DNA of 42,715 bases from Candidatus Zixiibacteriota bacterium (GTDB lineage: Bacteria; Zixibacteria; MSB-5A5; UBA10806). Positions 16,740-24,562 of the stretch are shown here, in pieces; within the stretch, counting starts at the first letter, position 1; each line of letters begins with the position of its first letter. The DNA lies in NCBI GenBank assembly GCA_020344055.1, contig CP070813.1, positions 1,194,735 to 1,237,449 of the forward strand, written 5' to 3'. A program made the translations under genes and the position numbers. The notes under the pieces are model-generated. The model was not told where the DNA came from. It did not search any database and worked only from the letters and a program-made list of their open reading frames with translations.

Positions 16740-17768
16740 ATGTCTTTCAAAAATAACAGAATGATCGTTCCTTCCATTATTGGCCGCTTTACCGCAAAAG
16801 CCCGGAAAGGTGCCGTTGAACGGGCCCGCCATAGTCCCCGGAAAATCTTGCTGGTCAAGCAGGCCGAAAGACTGGGCAATATCGTTCTTTTGAACTCGGC
16901 TATTTCGGCTCTCAAAAATCGATTCTCGGAAATCGAAATCGATCTCCTGCTGCCGGCGAAATTCTCTGATATAATGCTGGACGATGGAAGGATAAATTCC
17001 GTCATACCGGTATACAAAAAGCGCTATATATCAAGGCCCTGGGAGTTGCTAAGGCTACTCAAAAAGCTTCGAAAACGACGTTACGATATAGCCATCGACT
17101 GTTCCGATGTCAATTCGCGTTCCTCTACCGGCGCGGCCTATGCCTTGCTCAGCGGCGCCGTCGCTACGGCGGGCTGGCAAATCGGAAACCTCTTTGATCT
17201 CAAAGTCAGCCGTTACCACGATATCGTTCATGCTTCCGAAATGTATATCAGGCTTTTAACCGGCATATTCGGTGAAGAGTTCGAGGGAGATCCCTATTTT
17301 GAGCCGGTTTCGCCAGGGTCGTTCGACGAAAAACCTCTGGTCGGTATCAATTGCGGCGGCCGGGACGATAAAAGATGGCCCCTGGGGAACTTTATCCGGC
17401 TGGGGGAAATTCTATCGCAAAAAAACATACCGGCTGAGTATATCCTCGGACCGGATGAAGAAGAGCAAAGAAAAATCCTGCAGCAGAATATGCCCCCCCG
17501 CTGTACCCTGCTGCCGTTAATACCTGTTGCCCGATTGAAAGATACGTTTCGGAAATATTCGGTATTTGTTTCTTCCGATTCCGGCCCCATGCACGTCGCC
17601 TGGAGTCTGGATATCCCCGTTATCGCCATATTCTTATCTTCCGAGATGGAAAAGTTCCGCCCTCTTTCCGCAGGATCGGTTTCTGCCGATGGCGGCGGCG
17701 GTTTGGAGCCGCAGAAAGTGTTCGATATGGTGCTGACCGCTCTTAATTCCAGAAGGATTATGGCATGA
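16740..17768 (+). CDS. Glycosyltransferase family 9 (heptosyltransferase-like) 1
   Basis: The product (342 residues) belongs to the ADP-heptose:LPS heptosyltransferase family, which adds heptose or related sugars to the LPS inner core on the cytoplasmic side. The N-terminal Rossmann segment KILLVKQAERLGNIVLLNSA and the C-terminal nucleotide-sugar motif SSDSGPMHVAWSLDIPVIAIF are both present. The start ATG has no Shine-Dalgarno sequence; an alternative is the ATG seven codons later. A 25-residue basic extension precedes the usual family start, so the true start could be internal. It leads a long operon and overlaps msbA by 4 bases. Which sugar it transfers cannot be read from the sequence. Confidence 0.87.
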   Translation: MSFKNNRMIVPSIIGRFTAKARKGAVERARHSPRKILLVKQAERLGNIVLLNSAISALKNRFSEIEIDLLLPAKFSDIMLDDGRINSVIPVYKKRYISRPWELLRLLKKLRKRRYDIAIDCSDVNSRSSTGAAYALLSGAVATAGWQIGNLFDLKVSRYHDIVHASEMYIRLLTGIFGEEFEGDPYFEPVSPGSFDEKPLVGINCGGRDDKRWPLGNFIRLGEILSQKNIPAEYILGPDEEEQRKILQQNMPPRCTLLPLIPVARLKDTFRKYSVFVSSDSGPMHVAWSLDIPVIAIFLSSEMEKFRPLSAGSVSADGGGGLEPQKVFDMVLTALNSRRIMA

Positions 17769-19591
17769 AGCTTTACCTGCGCCTTCTCAAATTCATGAAG
17801 CCCCATCTCAAGTTTTTCCTTACGGCCATAATCTTCGGAATGCTCTTTGCCGCCATGAGCGGGGTTTCCCTGACAATGATTGTCCCTTTCACCAAAATAA
17901 TTTTCGAGCAGGATATCGACCCCGGCGCTCAAACCGAATCGATCGATTATTCAAAGCTCCTGGATCTGGATAAAGAAACCTTTGTCCAGGTAATCGGAGG
18001 GGAAACCAGAATAGAAAGACTGGGGCGGTTCTGCATCGGGCTTCTAATAATATTTCTTATTAAGAATATTTTTCTTTACTGCTGGAGTTTCCTGATCGTG
18101 CGAGTGGAACAGGGGGTGATTCGGGATATTCGCGATACCCTCTTTACCCATTATCACGGCCTCCCGCTGGAGTATTTCCACAGCCGCCGGGCCGGGGAGC
18201 TCATCTCGCGTATAACCAACGACATTACCCTGGTGCGGGGGGCCATCGCCAACGGGCTTTCCGATCTTATCAAAAACTTGTTTCTCGCGATCATCTTCCT
18301 GTACCTGGTTTTCGCCGCCGCCTGGAAACTCGCGCTTCTGGGTATGATCGTTATGCCGCCGTCCATATATATAATCAGCCTCCTCGGCCGCAGGGTGAAG
18401 GTTAACTCCGCCATAACCCAGGAAAAACTGGCTTCCATTACCACCGTGCTTCAGGAAACCGTTTCCGGAATCAGGGTGGTGAAAGCTTTTGCCATGGAAA
18501 AATTCGAAATTGGTCGGTTCAGAAAATATACCAGGGATTTTTTCCGCACCATGGTTCGGTTGACGCGGATCGGTTCGCTCGGCATACCCCTGACTGAAAT
18601 GCTCGGCGTCGCGGTGGGGGTGTTTATTTTATGGTACAGCGGAAGGCAAATTCTTATGGGAACCGGGTTAACGGCGGATAAATTTTTCCTTTTCCTGGTG
18701 GCCATATTTTCCCTGATGCAGCCCATAAAGGTCTTGAGCCGGGTGAATATCGATATCCAGCAGGGCCTGGCGGCCGCCGAAAGAATATTCAGGGTGCTGG
18801 ATACCAAACCGAAAATCGTGGAATCGCCCGATCCAATAGTATTGCGAGGCTTCGATGATTCCATCCGGTTTGAAAACGTGAATTTCAGCTACGGGCCCGA
18901 GGGATTCGCTTTGCACGATATAAACCTCGAGCTGAAAAAGGGTCAGGTTATGGCGCTCGCGGGACCTTCCGGTGGCGGCAAATCTACCATTGTCGATCTG
19001 ATACCCCGTTTCTACGATCCCGCCGCCGGGTTGGTAACCTTAGACGGGCATGATTTAAAAAAAGTCAGCCTGGAGTCGCTGCGAAACCTGATGGGAATAG
19101 TAACCCAGGAGATTATCCTCTTTAACGATACCATTTATAACAACGTGGCCTACGGCAGATCCGATTTAGGGGAGGAGGCCGTGAATCGGGTGCTGGAAGC
19201 GGCCTGCGCCCGCGATTTCGTCGAGGAAATGCCGGAAAATATTCATACCATGATCGGCGACCGGGGCGTCAAGCTCTCGGGAGGGCAGAGGCAGAGAATA
19301 GCTATCGCCCGGGCCCTGCTGAAAGATCCGCCGATTTTGATCTTCGATGAAGCCACCTCGTCGCTGGATACCGAGTCCGAACTGCTGATCACTCAGGCCA
19401 TATCGAACCTGTTCAGCGGACGTACCGTCATAATAATAGCCCACAGGCTCTCCACCATAAGAAAGGCCGATATTATTCACGTCGTCGAGGATGGACGTAT
19501 CGTGCAGACCGGCGGTCATGCGGATCTGCTCAAAAAAGGCGGGCTTTACAAAAAATTGCACGATCTGCAGTATCAGGATTTGGGGATATGA
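17765..19591 (+). CDS. msbA: Lipid A export ABC transporter, MsbA family
   Basis: This half-transporter (608 residues) fuses a six-helix membrane domain (about residues 1-330) to an ATPase domain. It should flip lipid A-core across the inner membrane. In the ATPase part the Walker A is GPSGGGKST at about residue 400, the Q-loop region reads VTQEIILFNDTIYNNVAYG, the signature is LSGGQRQRIAIARALL at about 504, and the Walker B is ILIFDEATSSLD, followed by the switch His in IIIAHRLST. The position among LPS glycosyltransferases supports MsbA over a drug exporter. It overlaps its neighbours by 4 bases on both sides. Confidence 0.9.
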   Translation: MKLYLRLLKFMKPHLKFFLTAIIFGMLFAAMSGVSLTMIVPFTKIIFEQDIDPGAQTESIDYSKLLDLDKETFVQVIGGETRIERLGRFCIGLLIIFLIKNIFLYCWSFLIVRVEQGVIRDIRDTLFTHYHGLPLEYFHSRRAGELISRITNDITLVRGAIANGLSDLIKNLFLAIIFLYLVFAAAWKLALLGMIVMPPSIYIISLLGRRVKVNSAITQEKLASITTVLQETVSGIRVVKAFAMEKFEIGRFRKYTRDFFRTMVRLTRIGSLGIPLTEMLGVAVGVFILWYSGRQILMGTGLTADKFFLFLVAIFSLMQPIKVLSRVNIDIQQGLAAAERIFRVLDTKPKIVESPDPIVLRGFDDSIRFENVNFSYGPEGFALHDINLELKKGQVMALAGPSGGGKSTIVDLIPRFYDPAAGLVTLDGHDLKKVSLESLRNLMGIVTQEIILFNDTIYNNVAYGRSDLGEEAVNRVLEAACARDFVEEMPENIHTMIGDRGVKLSGGQRQRIAIARALLKDPPILIFDEATSSLDTESELLITQAISNLFSGRTVIIIAHRLSTIRKADIIHVVEDGRIVQTGGHADLLKKGGLYKKLHDLQYQDLGI

Positions 19592-20625
19592 AATCTCCTG
19601 AAAAAGCGTTGTTTATACAGTTGCGCCGTATTGGCGATATATTGATGTGCACCCCCGCCGTACGGGCTTTTAAAAAGAAATTCCCGGGTTGCTCGCTCGA
19701 TTTTCTGACCGAACATCCGGATGTTCTGAGAGGAAATCCTCATCTCAATTCCATAATCGAGGTCAATCCTTCAAAACAACTGAATCCTGTTTATCAATTC
19801 AATTTAATACGGAAAATCAGGAAGAAACGATATGACCTGGTGGTTGATTTTCTCGCCAATCCCCGGAGCGCCTATTATTCATTCTTGACCGGCGCCGAAA
19901 CCAGGCTCAGCTACGGCTACGGCCACCGGCGTTGGGCCTACAACCTTACGCCTCCCCGGCCGGCAACCGCCGTATATGCCGCCTTCAATCGTTTGAATCT
20001 ACTGAGAGCGATTGAGGTGTTTTCCGATGATCCCGCCCTCGAATTTTTCCCATCAGACAGGGATAGAACCGAAGCCGGGGAAATCTTAAAGCAGGTTCCG
20101 GGAAATCGCATAATGACGGTGTCTCCCGTCTCTCGCAGAGAATACAGGCGCTGGCCGTTGGAACGGTTCGCCGAAATCTGCAGCAGATTGAAGTCGGAGT
20201 ACGATTTTGAAATAGTGATTCTTGTCGGCCCGGGAGAGGAAGAATTCGGCAAGAGACTCTCTGAAATGCTTACCGCCGAAAATCCGGTTTTGCCCGAAGT
20301 CGACCGCCTGGGACTCCTGGGAGCGATATTTGAAAACTCTCTGGTGCATATAGGCAACGACAACGGTCCCAAACATATAGCGGTGGCCTGCGGTACGCCC
20401 ACCTTTTCCATATTCGGCACCGATAACCCCGTAAGCTGGACCTATCCGGATTCTAAAAGACACCGATATATAATATCAGCGGATATCGATCCCGAATGTC
20501 GTCAGAGTAATCATAAATGCGGCCCCGAATGCATAAATAAGATTACCGTAAACGCCGCTTACGCAAAAATGAGAGATCTGATATCCGGGTTGCCGGCAAT
20601 AAATAAAACGTTGGAAACGAAATGA
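19588..20625 (+). CDS. Glycosyltransferase family 9 (heptosyltransferase-like) 2
   Basis: The 345-residue product begins KALFIQLRRIGDILMCTPAV, the GT9 N-terminal pattern, and carries IGNDNGPKHIAVACGTPTFSIF, a variant of the family's DSGxxHxA donor-site motif. The C-terminal third adds a Cys group (CRQSNHKCGPEC), a feature of many GT9 enzymes of the RfaF/RfaQ type. Expected to extend the LPS core with heptose or a related sugar. It overlaps msbA and the following GT4 gene by 4 bases each. Confidence 0.88.
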   Translation: MKSPEKALFIQLRRIGDILMCTPAVRAFKKKFPGCSLDFLTEHPDVLRGNPHLNSIIEVNPSKQLNPVYQFNLIRKIRKKRYDLVVDFLANPRSAYYSFLTGAETRLSYGYGHRRWAYNLTPPRPATAVYAAFNRLNLLRAIEVFSDDPALEFFPSDRDRTEAGEILKQVPGNRIMTVSPVSRREYRRWPLERFAEICSRLKSEYDFEIVILVGPGEEEFGKRLSEMLTAENPVLPEVDRLGLLGAIFENSLVHIGNDNGPKHIAVACGTPTFSIFGTDNPVSWTYPDSKRHRYIISADIDPECRQSNHKCGPECINKITVNAAYAKMRDLISGLPAINKTLETK

Positions 20626-21722
20626 GAGTCATTCAGGCCATTGACGTTCGCTGGTATAACGCCTGCGCGGATTTCGCCGTCGCACAGGCCCTAGCTCTGC
20701 AAAGAGCCGGCCATGACGTCTTATTGATGGCCGATCCCGGATCGCCGCCGGCCAATAAAGCCCGGGAGATGGGGCTTAATCTCAACGAAAAAGTCTATTT
20801 CTCCTCTATCAATATAATAGGCTCCCTGCTGAGGTTTAATAAAATCATAAAGGAGTTTAAGCCCGACATTATCATGGCGCACCGGGGAGAGTCCCACCTG
20901 TTGGGGGCTCTGGCGGGAAGAATAAATGGGGTGCCGCTGGTTCGGTTTCGCGGAGACGTGAGAAAACCCCGGCCCGATGTTTTCAGCCGTTGGCTCAATG
21001 AAAAATTAACCGCGGGCATAGCCGTCTCCACCGGAAAATTGAAAAACATCTATGAAGCCAGTTATAATCTAAATGGCGTTCCGGTCGACGTAATCTATCC
21101 GGGAATAGACCTGGCTCGTTTTTCATCGACAAAACCGAAACCGGAACTGAAAAGGAAATTCGGAATCGAGCCCCATGAATTCGTCATCGGTATAGTCGGA
21201 AGATTGTCGCCCGTGAAAGGGCACAGATTTTTCCTCGAAGCGGTGAGCAAGGTAATAGCCGAGGTTCCCGGTATTAGAATCGTTATCGCGGGAGAAGACG
21301 CCCAGATTAGAAAAGAAGATATCCTGCGATCGGCTGAAAATCTCGGTATCGAAAAAATCACCATGCCCGGAACAGTCCCGGATGTCGAGGAACTGGTAGC
21401 CATATTCGATATCGGCGTCGTATCCTCCATCGGCTCCGAGATGATTTGCAGGGTGCTTCTGGAATATTATGCTGCCGGGATCGCCGCTGTCGCGACCTCC
21501 ATAAATCAGATTGAGGAAATCGTGAGCTTATCCGGCGCCGGCCTGCTGGTGCCTCCCGGAAATCCGGCGGCAATGGCCGACGCCATAAAAAAACTTGCCC
21601 TGGATGAAGAACTTAGAAAAACCCATGGCGAAAAAGCCCAAAAATGGATGGAGACGAGAGGGTCCCTTGAATACCTGGGAAGAACTACCGAAATATTCCT
21701 GGAAAGGGTTCTGAATGGATAA
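20622..21722 (+). CDS. Glycosyltransferase family 4
   Basis: This 366-residue protein has the two-domain GT-B layout. The acceptor-side domain contains ALALQRAGHDVLLM and the donor-side domain begins FVIGIVGRLSPVKGHRFFLEA, typical of GT4. The E-x7-E region reads GSEMICRVLLEYYAAGIA, with retaining-enzyme glutamates. It probably transfers a hexose onto the LPS core. The 5' end overlaps the previous gene by 4 bases and the 3' end overlaps the membrane-protein gene by 8. The sugar is unknown. Confidence 0.88.
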   Translation: MRVIQAIDVRWYNACADFAVAQALALQRAGHDVLLMADPGSPPANKAREMGLNLNEKVYFSSINIIGSLLRFNKIIKEFKPDIIMAHRGESHLLGALAGRINGVPLVRFRGDVRKPRPDVFSRWLNEKLTAGIAVSTGKLKNIYEASYNLNGVPVDVIYPGIDLARFSSTKPKPELKRKFGIEPHEFVIGIVGRLSPVKGHRFFLEAVSKVIAEVPGIRIVIAGEDAQIRKEDILRSAENLGIEKITMPGTVPDVEELVAIFDIGVVSSIGSEMICRVLLEYYAAGIAAVATSINQIEEIVSLSGAGLLVPPGNPAAMADAIKKLALDEELRKTHGEKAQKWMETRGSLEYLGRTTEIFLERVLNG

Positions 21723-22806
21723 ACCCTCCAAAACCTTCTCCCGGGCGGGATTTTATCTGATCCTCCTGTTTTCCTTTTTTGCACCGGTTTCTCCCGCCGT
21801 CGCGCATATCGTCGCCGTATCGGCGTTCACGTTATGGATAGTCGAACAGCTGATTTTCCGCAATACCGACTGGATTCGAGACCGGATGTTTTTCCCCGTA
21901 GCCGGTTTTATTATTTTCACTTTATTGGCGTTTTTTGTCGCACGCCTGAATTCGTCCCAATCCGTTCTTCCTTATACCGGATACCTGGCGATTTTTTATT
22001 TCGTAGTCCAGAGGTTCGTATCGTTTTCTGAAAAACGTAAAATGATTATATGGACCTTTATAGCGGGTGTGATCTTATCCTCTGCCGTGGACGCCATATT
22101 GAGATTTTCGCGCGCGGATTTGGAAAGATCGATGATGAATCCCGCCTCTCAAAAAATATCGTTTTTCATTCTGATCGTCTTCGCCCTGATCCTGGCCTTC
22201 TATTCCGAGGGCAAAAATCTGAAAGAGAAACTGTTCTTCGGGCTTCTCTCTTTGCCCCTGATCGCCGTCGCGATTTTAACTCTGAATATCCACGTAATTT
22301 TGATACTGTTATTTTTCCTGATTATCATAGGAGTGGCCAAAGACCGAACCGCGCTTTTGCCGTTAGGAATTCTTATCGTTATTTTCTACTCGGGGATTTT
22401 CGATACCGCCCCCGGATTTTCATTGCCCGAAATTATAAATATCCTGAAATCGCGGGTCAGCGAGATTATTGAAAACAGCCGGATGATTGAAAATATCGCT
22501 TTCTTCGGAATGTCCGGCGGCTGGGATGCCGCCGGTCTCGAATCCCGGCCGGACTCGTTTTTTATAAGACTGCTGGCCAGCTCCGGTCCTCCCGCTATTC
22601 TGCTGTTCCTGTGGATTCTGGTAAAACAGCTTAGAAGTGATTTTGTCAAGTTCAGAAAAATCGCCTTTCGCGAAATGAAAGCGTTCCATCTCGGTATCGT
22701 CCTCGCGATCGCTTCCTTCGTCTTGCTGAGCTTGTTCGGATCTGTTTTCGAATCAGGCTCCGCCATCTTAATTTTCTGGATGATTCTGGGAATGTCTGAA
22801 ATATGA
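21715..22806 (+). CDS. Polytopic membrane protein, O-antigen ligase/polymerase-like
   Basis: The 363-residue product has about ten hydrophobic segments, for example AGFYLILLFSFFAPVSPAVA, IILTLNIHVILILLFFLIIIGVA-like stretches and ILLFLWILV near the C-terminus. Order and size resemble the WaaL/Wzy superfamily, which joins O-antigen or other glycans to lipid A-core on the periplasmic side. The late periplasmic loop that normally holds a conserved His (PHN or HNxxL) reads ESRPDSFFIRLLASSGPPA here, with no His at that position. It lies between a GT4 and a GT2 gene. The context supports an LPS ligase role; the missing His makes the activity uncertain. A polymerase is the other possibility. Confidence 0.6.
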   Translation: MDKPSKTFSRAGFYLILLFSFFAPVSPAVAHIVAVSAFTLWIVEQLIFRNTDWIRDRMFFPVAGFIIFTLLAFFVARLNSSQSVLPYTGYLAIFYFVVQRFVSFSEKRKMIIWTFIAGVILSSAVDAILRFSRADLERSMMNPASQKISFFILIVFALILAFYSEGKNLKEKLFFGLLSLPLIAVAILTLNIHVILILLFFLIIIGVAKDRTALLPLGILIVIFYSGIFDTAPGFSLPEIINILKSRVSEIIENSRMIENIAFFGMSGGWDAAGLESRPDSFFIRLLASSGPPAILLFLWILVKQLRSDFVKFRKIAFREMKAFHLGIVLAIASFVLLSLFGSVFESGSAILIFWMILGMSEI

Positions 22807-23558
22807 GTAAAATTAAAATATCCGCCGCCCTGATAGTGCGAAACGAGTCAGCCAATATTCCCGACGCTATAAAAAGCCTGGCTTTTGCCGACCAGATCGT
22901 CGTCGCCGATACCGGCAGCTCCGACGATACCGTCGATATCGCCCGAAATCTCGGCGCCGAGGTTCATAGCGTAACGTTCGAGGGTTTCGGTAAAACCAAG
23001 AACAAAGCCCTCGATTATTGCAGGGGAGACTGGGTCCTGTTTATCGATGCCGACGAACGCGTGACACCCGAACTGGCCGAAAAAATATTAACTGCGGCCG
23101 ATAATGAATCCTCGTCGTCCGGATTCTTAATAAACCGCCTCACCTATTTCCTGGGAAAGCCGGTTCGGCATTCGGGATGGTATCCCGATTATATCCTGAG
23201 GTTTTTTAAGAGGGAAAAAGGAAGATTCTCCTCCAGTCTGGTTCACGAATGGGTGAATGTCGATGGTCCCGTTGATAAACTCGAGGGCCTTTTGCTCCAT
23301 TATAGCTATAATAGCCTCGATCAATACCTCGATAAGCTGAATGAATATTCTTCCCTGAGCGCCAGGGATATGTTTGAAAAGGGAAAGAAATTCAATATCC
23401 TCGATCTCCTGTTCCGGCCGATTCTTACCTTCTTGAAAATGTTCGTCTTCAAGGCTGGTTTTCTGGATGGCTTAAACGCGTTTACTCTGGCCGTCCTGTC
23501 ATCATATCACGTCTTTATAAAATATGTAAAATTGTATCAGTTGAGAAAAAAACGGTGA
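22803..23558 (+). CDS. Glycosyltransferase family 2, WaaE/KdtX-like
   Basis: The 251-residue product is a GT-A fold enzyme: SAALIVRNESANIPDAIKSL opens the nucleotide-binding fold, ADTGSSDDTVDIA follows, and the metal-binding DxD-type motif is FIDADERVTPEL. The segments WYPDYILRFFKR and SLVHEWV and the C-terminal membrane-associated helices (FRPILTFLKMFVFKAGFLDG) match WaaE/KdtX beta-glucosyltransferases of the LPS inner core. It overlaps the preceding gene by 4 bases (ATGA) and the next by 4 (GTGA). Confidence 0.87.
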   Translation: MSKIKISAALIVRNESANIPDAIKSLAFADQIVVADTGSSDDTVDIARNLGAEVHSVTFEGFGKTKNKALDYCRGDWVLFIDADERVTPELAEKILTAADNESSSSGFLINRLTYFLGKPVRHSGWYPDYILRFFKREKGRFSSSLVHEWVNVDGPVDKLEGLLLHYSYNSLDQYLDKLNEYSSLSARDMFEKGKKFNILDLLFRPILTFLKMFVFKAGFLDGLNAFTLAVLSSYHVFIKYVKLYQLRKKR

Positions 23559-24562
23559 GCCCTCCCCGCAAAATATTGATAATCAGGCCCGACCGCCTGG
23601 GCGATCTGATCCTGTCTCTTCCCGTGGCCGAAACCTTGAAAGAAAACCTGCCCGCAACAGTCGCCCATTATCTCGTCTCTCCCCGTACGGCTTCCATCGC
23701 GCCTATGATTGATTATGTCGACGGCTGGCTGATCGACGGCGATATTGACGGCAAAAGGCTATCCCTGCCAAATCTGGTGTCAAAAATCAGGAAAGCCGGT
23801 TATGATTGCATAATCGAATTGAAACCCTCCTGGCGGACTGCGGCCGCGGGATTCTTTTCCGGCGTGAAAATGCGTATAGGAACGTCCAGGAGATTCTATT
23901 CCTTTTTTTACTCGGATAGAATATCGGTTCATCGAAAATCATCCGGATATCATCAAACCGATCTCGAACTAAAGCACCTTGAATTATTTGATTTCAAAGA
24001 CCGTATTTCAAAACCCCGCGTTAGAGTGACCGGTAACGGTCTCACCCGGGCCGCAAGCCTGTTTGATGCCGGCCGAAAACCATTCGCCGTTATCCATCCC
24101 GGGTCCGGCGGATCGGCCCCCAACTGGCCCATGGAACATTATCGAAAGCTGGCGGTATTGATTAAAGAGAATATGAAGTATGAAGTGGTGATTACCGATC
24201 GTGATCCCGGCTTACAGGGATTCGACGGCTGTATCGACCTGGGTGGAAAGACCGATCTCGAGACTCTGGCGGCGGTGCTGAGCCGGGCCGAGATCTTCAT
24301 TTCCGGCAGCACCGGCCCGCTTCATCTGGCCGATGCCCTGGGGGTACCATGCGTTTCGTTTTTCCTATCCCGCCCCGATATCGGGCCCGAAAGATGGGGG
24401 CCTCGCAGGAACCTGGATAACGTCCTTGTGCCTCCTGTCCCATGCGGCTGCGCCGACCTTCCAGAATGCCGATGCCTGGAAAAAATCTCGCCCGCCGAAG
24501 CGCTGGAAAAGTTGGTTAATATTGTTAAATTCGCAAAATCAACCGGAGTGAAAGAAAATTGA
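23555..24562 (+). CDS. Glycosyltransferase family 9 (heptosyltransferase-like) 3
   Basis: The 335-residue product starts at a GTG inside the stop of the previous gene (GTGA). It has KILIIRPDRLGDLILSLPVA at the N-terminus, VIHPGSGGSAPNWPMEHYRKL in the donor domain (about residues 180-200), and a family donor-site motif GSTGPLHLADALGVPCVSFF. The C-terminus carries a Cys cluster (CGCADLPECRC). It should add a sugar to the LPS core. It is the third GT9 of the operon and shares only the family motifs with the others, so different acceptor steps are likely. Confidence 0.88.
   Translation: MSPPRKILIIRPDRLGDLILSLPVAETLKENLPATVAHYLVSPRTASIAPMIDYVDGWLIDGDIDGKRLSLPNLVSKIRKAGYDCIIELKPSWRTAAAGFFSGVKMRIGTSRRFYSFFYSDRISVHRKSSGYHQTDLELKHLELFDFKDRISKPRVRVTGNGLTRAASLFDAGRKPFAVIHPGSGGSAPNWPMEHYRKLAVLIKENMKYEVVITDRDPGLQGFDGCIDLGGKTDLETLAAVLSRAEIFISGSTGPLHLADALGVPCVSFFLSRPDIGPERWGPRRNLDNVLVPPVPCGCADLPECRCLEKISPAEALEKLVNIVKFAKSTGVKEN

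Noticed and set aside
20622..24562. CPS or exopolysaccharide export cluster instead of an LPS core
   Set aside because: No Wza/Wzc/Wzx-type exporters are seen, while msbA, several GT9 enzymes and a WaaE-like GT2 point to LPS core.
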